From positions 1-62,067 of the forward strand of contig JAERSW010000071.1 of NCBI GenBank assembly GCA_016845305.1: a stretch of 62,067 nucleotides of DNA. Direction: 5' to 3'. Numbering within the stretch: position 1 is the first letter of the stretch; each line of letters begins with the position of its first letter. The stretch comes from Acidimicrobiales bacterium. GTDB lineage: Bacteria; Actinomycetota; Acidimicrobiia; Acidimicrobiales; MedAcidi-G1. A program made the position numbers and the translations under genes. The notes under the pieces are model-generated. The model did not search any database. It was not told the origin of the DNA and saw only the letters and a list, made by a program, of their open reading frames with translations. Positions 35,258-44,188 of this stretch are shown here, one piece after another.

Positions 35258-35321
35258 GGCATCCGCCTCTCGTCAGGGCGGACCCGCCTCTCGACCCCGC
35301 CTGCCGTCGAGTCCACCCCGG
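35240..35321 (-). repeat. 82-bp direct repeat, copy 2
   Basis: Same 82 bases as 34851-34932. The RNA is GC-rich with inverted segments (GGCGGG/CCCGCC), so a structured 5' leader is likely. Confidence 0.9.
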
Positions 35322-35350
35322 CTTGGGGGGGGTGTCAAATGCCGCGCTGA

Positions 35351-35647
35351 TCAGACGTCGGGGTGGGCGGTCAGGTAGATGCAGGTGGTGGGGCCGGTGA
35401 GCATCTCGTCCCGCTCGGCGAGGTCACCGATGTCGCGGCGCCACTGGGCGTACTCCTGATGGTGGGAGCGGTCGTCCCACGTCTGCCACAGGACGACGTT
35501 GTCCGGCTCGTCGGTAATGGCGAACACCTGGAAGTCCACGCAGCCCGGCCGGGCACGGGTGTCGGGCAGCTTGGCTCGGAGCCAGTCCAGCAACTCGGGT
35601 CCTCGGCCCGGCTGGGCGGGGAACAGCACGTGCGCGGTCTCGGTCAT
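35351..35647 (-). CDS. ABM-like small protein, first of three tandem copies
   Basis: 98 residues: TAHVLFPAQPGRGPELLDWL, DEPDNVVLWQTWDDRSHHQEY, tail IYLTAHPDV. Same length and HPDV tail as the other two. Its leader differs and has a clear ribosome site (CAGGAG). The amidohydrolase stop is 27 bases upstream, so all four genes probably form an operon. Confidence 0.75.
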   Translation of the reverse strand: MTETAHVLFPAQPGRGPELLDWLRAKLPDTRARPGCVDFQVFAITDEPDNVVLWQTWDDRSHHQEYAQWRRDIGDLAERDEMLTGPTTCIYLTAHPDV

Positions 35648-35674
35648 GGCGGTCTCCTGGATCGGTGGGCAGGG

Positions 35675-36700
35675 TCAGAGTCGGTAGACGCGCTCGGCGG
35701 TGCCGGCGAACATGGCGTCCTGTTGGGCGTCGCCGAAGTCGGCCACCATCTTCTTGAAGGCGTTGTACAGCACCCGGTACGAGAGCGACAGGCGGTCGAC
35801 TGGGAAGTTGCTCTCGAACATGCAGCGGTCCGGGCCGAAGCAGTCGATGGCGTGGAGGAAGTGGTCGCGGTGGGCGGCGACCACCTCGTCCGACGTCGGC
35901 GGGCGCTCGGCGGCGTGCCATCCGAAGCCGTTGTCGGGCATGGCCAGCCCACCCAGCTTGGCCACCACGTTCGGGCAGCGCGCCAACTCGGCGATGTCGG
36001 CCTTCCACTGTTGGAAGATCTCGTCCCGCCGATCGGCGTACGGGCCGACGCCCAATGGGGTGCCGAAGTGGTCCAGCACGATGGTGGTCCCGGGCGCCGC
36101 CCGGCAGAGGTCGACGAACTCGGGGAGTTGGTAGTGGTAGTGCCAGCTGTCGTAGGTGAGGCCCCGTTCGCCGAGGCGTCGAACGCCGGCCCGGAACGCC
36201 TCGTCGTGGGCCAGCCCGGCCGGTGCCCCACCGGGGATGGCCAGGACCTCCGGGTGGTGCGGGTGGGAGATGGCGTGGCGGATCCCCCGGAAGCGCCCGT
36301 TGCCGGCCGTCACGTGGGCGTCGAGGACCTCGTCCAGGCGCCCGTCGGCCGGACTGCCCAGGCGGAGGTCGGCGTGGGCCACGATCCCGGCGATGGTTGC
36401 CCCTGGCCCGGTCGCCGATGCCTCGGCGATGGTGGCCACGAAGTCGGTCTCGCCGACCGGTCGGAGGTGCTCGGGCCCGTTGTCACGGCAGGAGGCGTGG
36501 CACTCCACGAAGACCGTCTGTTCGACGCGGTGGCCCGACCCGGTGTCGGCCCACAGGTCGTCGAGCAGGTAGTCGGCGCCCGGCATCGTCCACAGGTGGT
36601 GGTGGGGGTCGACGATTCGGCGGTCGGGGTCGACGACCTCCTCGTGGACCTGCTCGTACCAGCCCGGCCGGTCGAAGCGGAAGGACGCCCTGGTCGACAT
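35675..36700 (-). CDS. Amidohydrolase-2 family metal-dependent hydrolase
   Basis: 341-residue TIM-barrel hydrolase/decarboxylase. The metal motif is VDPHHHLW near residue 32; the barrel His is in LDHFGTP and the final Asp in FESNFPVD, as in the ACMSD/lactonase branch. It may open a lactone or decarboxylate an acid. TAGGTT (36709-36714) lies 8 bases before ATG 36700. Confidence 0.8.
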   Translation of the reverse strand: MSTRASFRFDRPGWYEQVHEEVVDPDRRIVDPHHHLWTMPGADYLLDDLWADTGSGHRVEQTVFVECHASCRDNGPEHLRPVGETDFVATIAEASATGPGATIAGIVAHADLRLGSPADGRLDEVLDAHVTAGNGRFRGIRHAISHPHHPEVLAIPGGAPAGLAHDEAFRAGVRRLGERGLTYDSWHYHYQLPEFVDLCRAAPGTTIVLDHFGTPLGVGPYADRRDEIFQQWKADIAELARCPNVVAKLGGLAMPDNGFGWHAAERPPTSDEVVAAHRDHFLHAIDCFGPDRCMFESNFPVDRLSLSYRVLYNAFKKMVADFGDAQQDAMFAGTAERVYRL

Positions 36701-36775
36701 GGTCGCCGAACCTACTCCCGGCGGTCAGACTGGTCGCCGGAACGGCACGGTTACCTGCCGGTCGGGAGGAGGCGC

Positions 36776-37684
36776 GTGGGGCCTGGAACGCATGGCGGCG
36801 GCCACGGGCACGCGTCGCACGCCTCGGCCGGTGTGCTCCGGTTCTCGCTGCTGGCCAACGTCGGGCTGCTGGGCGTCCAGATCGTCGGCGCCGCGGCGTT
36901 CTCTTCGTTGGCCCTGCTGGCCGACGCCGGCCACCAGGGATCAGACGTGGTCGCCCTCCTGGTGGCCGTCGTGGCCCAGGCGGTGGCCTCTCGCGGACCG
37001 ACCGACGACTACACGTTCGGCCTGCGCCGGGTCGAGGTCGTGGGAGCGCTGGCCAACGCAGTGCTCTTGCTGGCCGCCGCGGCATGGGTGGTGGTCGAGG
37101 CGGTCCAACGGCTCGGCGATCCGCCGGAGGTCTCGGGGTGGGGAGTGGCCACCCTCGGTGTGGCCGGCCTGGTGGTCAACGGCGGGTGCGCCTGGTTGCT
37201 GCACCGGACAGGCGACCGGAGCCACAACGTCCGGGGCGCGGCGCTCCATCTGGTCGGCGATGCCGCCGGGTCACTCGGCGTGGTCGTCGCCGGAACGGCC
37301 GTGGCCATTGGCGGCCCCGACTGGATCGACGCCCTGGTGGCCTTGCCCATTGCCGGCCTCCTGGTCTGGACCGGGGGGGGGCTGGTTCGTCAGACGACCC
37401 GCATCCTGCTGGAGGGCACCCCGTCGGGCATCGACCCGGGTGCACTGGCCGAGGCGATCTCCGACCACCGACAGGTCGGCGGCGTCCACCACCTGCACGT
37501 CTGGTCGGTCGACTCGACGACGGTGGCCCTGAGCGCCCATGTGGTGGTCGACGTCGAGACGCTGCACGACGCGCAACTGGTGGCCGGCGAACTGGAGGGA
37601 CTGCTGGCCGGGCACGGCGTGGCCCACGCCACCTTGGCCGTGGAGTGCCATCCGTGCGAGGACGACCACCCCGGTGGGGTCTGA
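36776..37684 (+). CDS. Cation diffusion facilitator (CzcD/ZitB type)
   Basis: 302 residues, six transmembrane helices, exports Zn2+ or related ions by proton exchange. The His-rich start THGGGHGHASHAS and the C-terminal metal site (HHLHVWSVD, AHVVVD, VECHPCEDD) are typical. Helix II ALLADAGHQGSDV and helix V LHLVGDAAGSLGV carry the A-site His-Asp/His-Asp pairs. GGGAGG precedes GTG 36776. Last core gene before the island. Confidence 0.9.
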   Translation: MGPGTHGGGHGHASHASAGVLRFSLLANVGLLGVQIVGAAAFSSLALLADAGHQGSDVVALLVAVVAQAVASRGPTDDYTFGLRRVEVVGALANAVLLLAAAAWVVVEAVQRLGDPPEVSGWGVATLGVAGLVVNGGCAWLLHRTGDRSHNVRGAALHLVGDAAGSLGVVVAGTAVAIGGPDWIDALVALPIAGLLVWTGGGLVRQTTRILLEGTPSGIDPGALAEAISDHRQVGGVHHLHVWSVDSTTVALSAHVVVDVETLHDAQLVAGELEGLLAGHGVAHATLAVECHPCEDDHPGGV

Positions 37685-37734
37685 ATTGGTCCTCCCGACG
37701 GGGCCAGTAGCGGGGAACTGGTACCGAGGAGTCA

Positions 37735-37785
37735 AGCGCGACGGGGTCAGCGAGTCCGTGGTGCTGCTGTAGATGCGTGCGGCGT
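37735..37785. repeat. attL-like repeat (displaced sulP 3' end)
   Basis: 46 of 51 bases match 60056-60106, with a perfect 26-base block at 37738-37763. On the minus strand it reads [11 protein letters not shown] in the sulP frame (the intact gene has [11 protein letters not shown]). It touches the stop of the acyl-CoA dehydrogenase gene. Confidence 0.8.
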
Positions 37786-38942
37786 CAGCGGCGAGGATCC
37801 CGTGGGAGTCCGAGAACTCGTTCACCAAGGATGTTTCGCATCACGTTTGAGGTTCCGCCCATGATCGTGTAGCCCGGTGCGTAAAGCATTCCGTTGGTCC
37901 ACTCTGTGAACAACATCATTTCGGCCCCGAGGGTTCTGGTAGCAAAGTCTGCGACACGAGTCTCGTGTTCGGTGCAGAACACCTTGGTCGCAGCACTGAA
38001 ATTTGCCGGCGCCTGTCCGAGCACCTCGCGGTACACCAGCAATCGACCCAGTCGATACTCGGTCTCGAGACGCGCCAGTTCCTGACGAACCAGTGGGTCG
38101 GTCGTATCAGCGACAGAGGCGGCATGGTTGAACATGGCTCGATTCGAGACCAGTCGATCGATCCCGCCACGTTCGTGAATGAGTTGGACCATCGTCTGTT
38201 TGAAGGCGTCGCCCTCAATGCCCACAAGGTTCTCAGTCGGGACCCGCACGTCTGTGAAGTAGACCTCGCAGAAGTGCCGGTTGGTCGTCATGTCGGTGAT
38301 GGGTCGGATCTCGATTCCTGCCGTATCCATCGGCACGATGATCTCGCTGATTCCCGCATGGGGCGGCCCCGCTGAATCAGTGCGACAGATCAGGTAGCAG
38401 TAGTCGGCAACGGCGCCGAAGCTTGTCCAGATCTTCTGGCCGTTGATGATCCATTCGTCTCCATCACGTTTGGCTGAGGTCCTCAATGCCGCAAGGTCGG
38501 ACCCTGCCTCGGGCTCGCTCATTCCGATGCACCAGGTCGAGTCACCCGTCAGGATCTGCGGGAGGTACTTGGCCTTCTGGTCTTCGGACCCGTAAGCGAT
38601 GATCGTCGGACCGAACTGCCGGTCGGCGAACCACATGGAGGCAATGGGGGCACCAGCACTGATCATCTCCTCGGCCACGATGAGGCGTTCGATTGGAGGC
38701 CGGCCCCGGCCCCCATGTTCAGGGGGCCAACCCATCCCGATGAAACCCTCTCTGGCCAGCAGTCTGGCGAACTCCTTCGAGTACCCGTTTATCCAGGAGT
38801 CGTTGTGCCGCCCATGGATCTCGACGCCGTCGGCGGCGATCTGGCGCGCCCTCTCCTGAAGCTCTTCGAGGTGGGGCGGAAGGCGGAAGTCGAGGCTCGA
38901 GTTCGGGGACGGTCCTTGTCGACCGTCTTGGCTATTCGGCAT
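37785..38942 (-). CDS. Acyl-CoA dehydrogenase
   Basis: 385-residue FAD enzyme (alpha-beta 2 oxidation step). Signature WCIGMSEPEAGSDLAALRT (FAD/substrate loop), GQKIWTSFG and the C-terminal GYTIMGGTSNVMRNILGERV. The usual catalytic Glu position is not obvious by eye. ATG 38942 overlaps the end of the YceI gene by 11 bases; the longer frame reads inside that gene. Probably oxidises an intermediate in the ring-derived acyl-CoA pathway. Confidence 0.88.
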   Translation of the reverse strand: MPNSQDGRQGPSPNSSLDFRLPPHLEELQERARQIAADGVEIHGRHNDSWINGYSKEFARLLAREGFIGMGWPPEHGGRGRPPIERLIVAEEMISAGAPIASMWFADRQFGPTIIAYGSEDQKAKYLPQILTGDSTWCIGMSEPEAGSDLAALRTSAKRDGDEWIINGQKIWTSFGAVADYCYLICRTDSAGPPHAGISEIIVPMDTAGIEIRPITDMTTNRHFCEVYFTDVRVPTENLVGIEGDAFKQTMVQLIHERGGIDRLVSNRAMFNHAASVADTTDPLVRQELARLETEYRLGRLLVYREVLGQAPANFSAATKVFCTEHETRVADFATRTLGAEMMLFTEWTNGMLYAPGYTIMGGTSNVMRNILGERVLGLPRDPRR

Positions 38943-39525
38943 CTTCAATCCGGTTGGCCTCGACCTCGAGTACCAGATCGATCTGGTCGCCCAGGACGAA
39001 GACCCCCGGAGCGTCATCGATGGGGAAACTGGCGTCGATTCCGAAGTCGGATCGGCGAAAGCGTCCGGTTGCCGACAGGCTCATCGTCGCCTCCTGGGTA
39101 TAGGGGTGGACGACGGCGCCGTGGAAGATGGCATGCAGTTCCAGCACTCGGGTCTGCCCGGTCAGAGTCAGATCACCGGTGATGGTCCATCCCTCCTGCT
39201 GGGTGCCGGTGATCCCAGTACTTTCGAAAGCCATCGCCGGGTAGTCGTCGGAGTTGAGCAGTGTCTCGCCCAATGCCGCCTTGGTGGCCTTGGTATTACC
39301 CACGTCGAGGCTGGATACCACGACCGAGACGTTGACCACGGAAGCGAAGGGGTCGTCTGCGATTGCGATCTCACCCTCGAACTCAGCGAACTTGCCGCGA
39401 ATCGGGGTCAGGAGATGGTGTGTCACGAAACCAACATGGCTGTGACACGGGTCGATCCGCCAGGTGCCGGCGGCAGGCACGAGTCGTCCAAGGTGGGATC
39501 GAGTGAGGCCGTCTCTCTGGGACAT
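38932..39525 (-). CDS. YceI-family protein
   Basis: 197 residues, YceI lipocalin-like barrel that binds polyisoprenoids or amphiphiles: GTWRIDPCHSHVGFVTHHLL opening, ITGDLTLTGQTRVLELHAIF and FRRSDFGIDASFPID. No signal peptide, unlike E. coli YceI, so probably a cytoplasmic carrier. TATCCT (39532-39537) is 6 bases before ATG 39525. First gene of the minus-strand pair with the acyl-CoA dehydrogenase. Confidence 0.85.
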   Translation of the reverse strand: MSQRDGLTRSHLGRLVPAAGTWRIDPCHSHVGFVTHHLLTPIRGKFAEFEGEIAIADDPFASVVNVSVVVSSLDVGNTKATKAALGETLLNSDDYPAMAFESTGITGTQQEGWTITGDLTLTGQTRVLELHAIFHGAVVHPYTQEATMSLSATGRFRRSDFGIDASFPIDDAPGVFVLGDQIDLVLEVEANRIEDAE

Positions 39526-39531
39526 GGGATG

Positions 39532-39596
39532 AGGATAGTGCCTGGTGGCGTAGATAGGTCGGTTCTATTACGACCGTCGACAGGCCGTGATATAGT
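39532..39596. promoter_or_regulatory. Divergent island promoter
   Basis: Plus strand: TTACGA (39568-39573), 17 bases, TATAGT (39591-39596), 6 bases, ATG 39603. Minus strand: TATCCT (39532-39537), 6 bases before ATG 39525. The CGACCGTCG core at 39571-39579 resembles sequences in the two other island promoters. Confidence 0.55.
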
Positions 39597-39602
39597 GGCT
39601 GG

Positions 39603-41954
39603 ATGCCACCCACCAGCAATCGTTCGGCGCCCCTTGAAGTCGCGTGTGTTGGCGGTGGCCCTGCTGGCCTGTTGCTTGGGATCCTGCTCCACACGGCCGG
39701 CACGGGCCGCATGACGGTCTTCGAGCGGAACCGGGCTGACGACACGTTCGGCTTTGGCGTCGTCTTCTCCGACGAGACATTGGAAAACCTTCGCGAGGCT
39801 GACCCAATGGTCTTTGACAGCATCGAGACGGAGATGTCGTACTGGACCACGATGGACGTCCGTCATGGGTCACGCACACTCCAGTCCGGCGGCCACGGGT
39901 TCGCAGCGTTGTCGCGCAAGCGCCTCCTCCTGATGTTGTCCGAACGTGCTCGTGAGGTCGGTGTCGATGTCAGGTTCGAGGCCGAGATCACGAACGTCGA
40001 TGATGTCCTCGATGCCGTCCCAGAGGTGGATCTCGTCATAGGGGCCGACGGTCTCAGTTCGATGGTGAGGACTCAACTGGCCGATCAATTCAAGCCCACG
40101 CTTACGCCCGGTGATGCGAAGTACATCTGGTTCGCGACGAACAGGCGGTTCGAACAGTTCACCTTCCTCTTCGCGGAGACGGAGTGGGGCCTGTTCCAGG
40201 CCCACGTCTATCCCTTCTCGGACGACCAGAGCACCTTCATCGTCGAGACCCGACCAGAAGTGTGGGAAGCAGCCGGCTTGTCTCGAAGCGATCTCCAGCC
40301 GTTCAGGGTCGGAGAGACGGACGAAGCTGCCAAGAAGTTCTGCGAGGAGATCTTCCGGGAGCATCTCGACAGCAGCGGACTCGTTGGCAACAACTCACAA
40401 TGGCTGGTCTTCAACACCATCAAGAACGCTTCCTGGAGTGCGAAGTATCGAGATCGTGATGTCGTCCTGCTCGGTGACGCTGCCCACACGGCTCACTTCT
40501 CAATTGGCTCGGGGACAAAACTCGCCTTGGAGGATGCCATAGCCCTTGCCGAGGAGATCGGGGCCACTGATGGACCGCTGAGTGATGTTCTCTCTGCGTT
40601 CGAGGAGAAGAGGCGGCCTCAGGCTGACAGCCTCCAGCGCGCAGCTGCCACCAGCCAACGCTGGTTCGAGCATCCTGAGCGATACGTCGACCTACCGAGT
40701 GAGCAGTTCACCTTCCAACTACTTACCCGAAGCCAGCGCATTACCTATGACAACCTCTTCCTGAGGGACGTCGACTTCGCACGCGAGACCCTCGAGTGGT
40801 TCCACACGTCGGTACCCGACAGCGTCCGCCCCGACGACCCGGCCACTCCGCCAATGTTCTACCCATTCGAGTTGCGTGGACTACGGCTCCAGAATCGGAT
40901 AGCCGTCTCACCCATGGCGCAGTACAGCGCCGTCGATGGCCTGCCGACGGATTGGCACCTCGTCCACCTCGGAAGCCGCGCTGTCGGTGGTGCCGGTCTG
41001 GTCATGACCGAGATGACCTGTGTTTCCCCGGAGGGCCGTATCACTCCTGGCTGCCCGGGTCTGTGGAACGTTGAGCAGGAGGCCGCATGGAGACGTGTGA
41101 CCGACTTCGTCCACCGGAACTCGGGTGCTGCGATTGGCTTGCAGTTGGGCCATGCCGGGAGGAAGGGCTCGACGAAGGTTGCGTGGGAGGGCATGGATCG
41201 CCCACTGGATCAGAACAACTGGGATCTGCTGGCCCCATCGGCCATCCCCCTCTACGACGTGAACGTCGTTCCGGCAGAGATGGGGTCCGAAGACTTTGAC
41301 CTGGTGCTGACCGAGTTCGTCGATGCTGCCCAACGTGGGGCTGAGGCAGGGTTCGACCTCATCGAGATTCATGCAGCCCATGGCTACCTCCTCTCCAGTT
41401 TCCTGTCGCCGATAACGAACCACCGCACCGACTCATACGGCGGTAGTACCACCAATCGGATGCGGTACCCGCTCGCAGTCATCGAAGCGGTGCGCGATGT
41501 GTGGCCCGACGACCGACCGCTCAGCGTTCGGATCTCGGCCACGGACTGGGTCGAGGGCGGCTTTGGTGGTGACGATGCAGTGGAGCTCGCTGCAGCCCTT
41601 CAAGCGATCGGGGTCGACATCATCGACGTCTCGACAGGCCAGGTGGACCCGGCTGAGGATCCTGAGTTTGGCCGTCTCTACCAGACCCCGTACTCCGACC
41701 GCATCCGGAATGAGCTAGGTATCCCGACGATGACCGTGGGCGCAGTGTCGAGCATCGACGACGCCAACACGATCATTCTCGCCGGCCGAGCCGACCTGTG
41801 CCTCATGGCTCGGCCGCACCTGGTGGACCCGTACTGGACACTCAACGCGGCCATTGATCAGGGCTATGAACTCCACGACTGGCCAGTCCAGTATCTGTCG
41901 GGCCGCACTGCTCGGCGCCGCGAGCAGGAGGCAGTGAGCCTCATGAACCGATGA
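39603..41954 (+). CDS. Bifunctional 2-aminobenzoyl-CoA / salicylyl-CoA 5-hydroxylase-reductase
   Basis: 783-residue fusion. Residues 1-410 are a flavoprotein aromatic hydroxylase (VACVGGGPAGLLLGILLH FAD site, LLGDAAHTAHFSIGSG for the GD motif). From about 423 an old-yellow-enzyme FMN reductase follows (LQNRIAVSPMAQYSAVDG, GLQLGHAGRKGS, EIHAAHGYLLSSFLSP). This order is the 2-aminobenzoyl-CoA monooxygenase/reductase of Azoarcus evansii, which hydroxylates and reduces the ring so beta-oxidation can follow; salicylyl-CoA hydroxylases share it. Key enzyme of the island. Confidence 0.9.
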   Translation: MPPTSNRSAPLEVACVGGGPAGLLLGILLHTAGTGRMTVFERNRADDTFGFGVVFSDETLENLREADPMVFDSIETEMSYWTTMDVRHGSRTLQSGGHGFAALSRKRLLLMLSERAREVGVDVRFEAEITNVDDVLDAVPEVDLVIGADGLSSMVRTQLADQFKPTLTPGDAKYIWFATNRRFEQFTFLFAETEWGLFQAHVYPFSDDQSTFIVETRPEVWEAAGLSRSDLQPFRVGETDEAAKKFCEEIFREHLDSSGLVGNNSQWLVFNTIKNASWSAKYRDRDVVLLGDAAHTAHFSIGSGTKLALEDAIALAEEIGATDGPLSDVLSAFEEKRRPQADSLQRAAATSQRWFEHPERYVDLPSEQFTFQLLTRSQRITYDNLFLRDVDFARETLEWFHTSVPDSVRPDDPATPPMFYPFELRGLRLQNRIAVSPMAQYSAVDGLPTDWHLVHLGSRAVGGAGLVMTEMTCVSPEGRITPGCPGLWNVEQEAAWRRVTDFVHRNSGAAIGLQLGHAGRKGSTKVAWEGMDRPLDQNNWDLLAPSAIPLYDVNVVPAEMGSEDFDLVLTEFVDAAQRGAEAGFDLIEIHAAHGYLLSSFLSPITNHRTDSYGGSTTNRMRYPLAVIEAVRDVWPDDRPLSVRISATDWVEGGFGGDDAVELAAALQAIGVDIIDVSTGQVDPAEDPEFGRLYQTPYSDRIRNELGIPTMTVGAVSSIDDANTIILAGRADLCLMARPHLVDPYWTLNAAIDQGYELHDWPVQYLSGRTARRREQEAVSLMNR

Positions 41955-42001
41955 GTCGACCTTGACCCGACCAACGACTGACTGAGTTGGACGGAACCAC
42001 G

Positions 42002-43159
42002 ATGCTCCTGAGCGCCGAAGAATCAACGCTGTACGACAATACGCGAGAGATATGTCGAACGGTGCTCGGACCAATGGTCGAACAGTCTCCTCACGGAGAG
42101 CTGAATCGGCCGGTCATCAGGGAAATGGGTGCGGCCGGTCTGATTGCTCGTCTCTTTCCCAAAAGCATTGGGGGCGTTCATGACAGCGAGGTATCTGCCA
42201 TCGACCTCTGTTTGCTTCGTGAAGCTCTAGCCCGCGAGAACACTGCAGTGGAGACAGCCTTGGCGATGCAGGGCCTCGGGTCATACCCGATCCTCCAGTC
42301 GGGCACTCCGATGATCGTCGATCGGTGGATGCCCGGAGTCTGTGCCGGGAGTGTCATCCCGGCCTTTGCCATGACCGAATCGACCGCCGGTTCGGACGCA
42401 GCAGCCATGAGTCTGCGTGCCGAAGCAGTCCCGGGTGGATATCGGATCAATGGTTCGAAAACCTGGATTTCGAATGCCCCCGACGCCGACGTATACACAG
42501 TCTTTGCCCGTACCAGCGACGACGGCGCCCGAGGAATTACTGCCTTCTGTGTGGCTGGCGGCACTGAGGGTCTCAGTGGCCGAGCGATCGATATGTTGTC
42601 TCCCCACCCCATCGGAGAACTCACATTCGATGATGTATTCGTGACGGACGACGAGGTACTCGGCGTGGCGGGGGGTGGCTTCAAGGTCGCAATGCAGACT
42701 CTCGACCTGTTTCGGCCGAGTGTCGGAGCGTTCGCTGTCGGCATGGCCCAGGCCGCGCTCGACGCGACCATCGCACACACCTCGCAGAGACAGGCCTTCG
42801 GGGGCCCCCTGGCCGATCTCCAAGCCGTGGCTCACAAGGTCGCATCAATGGCTGTGTCTGTCCATACCGCACGCCTCTCCGTGCGTGAGGCGGCGCGCGC
42901 CTACGACCGGCGAGGTCTGCGCTCTGACGATGGCTCGCCTGCCGAGGACCTCACGCTGTTGTCGTCCATGGCGAAACTCCATGCAACCGAGGCAGCACAG
43001 TTGGTAATTGACGCTGCGGTGCAACTTCATGGCGCCGCCGGTCTTCAGCGAGATCATCTGATGGAACGGTTGTACCGAGATGTCAGGGCGCCTCGGATTT
43101 ACGAGGGTGCCAGCGAGGTACAACTCACGATCATCTCTCGGGCGCTGTACCGCTCGTAG
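42002..43159 (+). CDS. Acyl-CoA dehydrogenase (second)
   Basis: 385 residues: IPAFAMTESTAGSDAAAMS, GSKTWISNAPDADVYTVFAR, AVQLHGAAGLQRDHLMERLYRD and RIYEGASEVQLTIISRAL, typical of ACADs. ATG 42002 is preferred to TTG 41987 because GGA lies at a usual distance. It follows the hydroxylase-reductase by 47 bases in the same operon. Different subgroup from the 37785 enzyme, so probably a different step. Confidence 0.88.
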   Translation: MLLSAEESTLYDNTREICRTVLGPMVEQSPHGELNRPVIREMGAAGLIARLFPKSIGGVHDSEVSAIDLCLLREALARENTAVETALAMQGLGSYPILQSGTPMIVDRWMPGVCAGSVIPAFAMTESTAGSDAAAMSLRAEAVPGGYRINGSKTWISNAPDADVYTVFARTSDDGARGITAFCVAGGTEGLSGRAIDMLSPHPIGELTFDDVFVTDDEVLGVAGGGFKVAMQTLDLFRPSVGAFAVGMAQAALDATIAHTSQRQAFGGPLADLQAVAHKVASMAVSVHTARLSVREAARAYDRRGLRSDDGSPAEDLTLLSSMAKLHATEAAQLVIDAAVQLHGAAGLQRDHLMERLYRDVRAPRIYEGASEVQLTIISRALYRS

Positions 43160-43177
43160 GTGGCGGCACGTACGCGG

Positions 43178-44188
43178 CTACTTTCGACGAGGGAGAGAGA
43201 ACTCTCGGCTGAGGGTCAACCCGGTCGGCCGCCACAGCAACGTGAGGGCCATAAGGCTGGCGAGAACCATGTCGCTGGTGCCCCTGGGGAGAGTCAGGGT
43301 GAGCGGGCCAACCTCGATGCCGTTCTGGGCCTCGAAGAGGATCGAGTTGATGATGCTCACTGAGAGGCCGCCGACGACTGCGCCCCAGAGGCTGCCCATG
43401 CCGCCGATCACGAGCATTGCAAGCGTGAGGAACGTCAGCCTGATGTAGACCTCCTCGGTGGTCACGCTGCCAAGCAGGTGGACATAGACCCCGCCGGCAA
43501 AGCCGCACAGTGCGCCGCTGACCACGAAGGCGATCAGCCGCTCCTGGTATTGGGAGATGCCCGCTGCTGCGGCGGCTGGAGCGTCTTCGCGCGATGCGCG
43601 GAGTCGGCGTCCCCACCTGCTGATCTGGTAGGAGTAAGCAACAATGATGCAGAGGATCAGGGAAGCGGTGGCCTGCACCAGACCGGTGGACTGCTCGATG
43701 CCGGGGATCGCTTTTGCGCCGGGCCCCACGCGGTCCCAGTTCCGCAACACGTTTCGGGTGATGACCAGCAGTGAGAGCATGGCGATCCCTGCCCCGAGAC
43801 CGCTCAATCTCACCAACGCAGATCCAGCCACCAATGCGAAGATCGCACCCAGAAGCGTCGCCAGCACCAACGTGCTGACGTTGCCGAGCGCGTTTTCTCG
43901 AATGATCGGGAACAACTCAGGAAAGACCGTGGCCTTCTGGGGCGATGGCATTGACGTGATGCCGGCACCGAAGGCGCCTATGGCGGTGAAACTGATCTGG
44001 CCAAAGCTGACCACGCCAGAGTTGCCGACGAAGACGTAGATCCCCACCACTATGGCTGTGCTCACGAGCGCCGCCAGCAACTGGAGTTTGATGTTCGCTG
44101 GGAACAGGTTGGACGAGAGCGCGACGGTCAACACGAGGAGTATCGGGCCCATCAGGGCCGGTTTCAGTAGCGACCGGATTCCACTCAT
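43178..44188 (-). CDS. livM: Branched-chain-type ABC permease LivM
   Basis: 336 residues, ~ten helices; the conserved EAA-like segment near SREDAPAAAAAGISQYQERLIAF and GGMGSLWGAVVGGL places it as the LivM subunit. Last gene of the importer operon (livK-G-F-H-M), overlapping livH by ATGA. The likely cargo is an aromatic acid or amino acid, as Liv-type systems accompany benzoate and anthranilate clusters. Its C-terminus converges with the 42002 gene. Confidence 0.88.
   Translation of the reverse strand: MSGIRSLLKPALMGPILLVLTVALSSNLFPANIKLQLLAALVSTAIVVGIYVFVGNSGVVSFGQISFTAIGAFGAGITSMPSPQKATVFPELFPIIRENALGNVSTLVLATLLGAIFALVAGSALVRLSGLGAGIAMLSLLVITRNVLRNWDRVGPGAKAIPGIEQSTGLVQATASLILCIIVAYSYQISRWGRRLRASREDAPAAAAAGISQYQERLIAFVVSGALCGFAGGVYVHLLGSVTTEEVYIRLTFLTLAMLVIGGMGSLWGAVVGGLSVSIINSILFEAQNGIEVGPLTLTLPRGTSDMVLASLMALTLLWRPTGLTLSREFSLPRRK

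Noticed and set aside
37271-37828. 185-codon minus-strand frame across the left island edge
   Set aside because: It is a shadow of the CDF gene plus the displaced sulP end; no start signal or family.
39603-41954. Two genes wrongly joined
   Set aside because: The monooxygenase-OYE fusion without a stop is the known family architecture.
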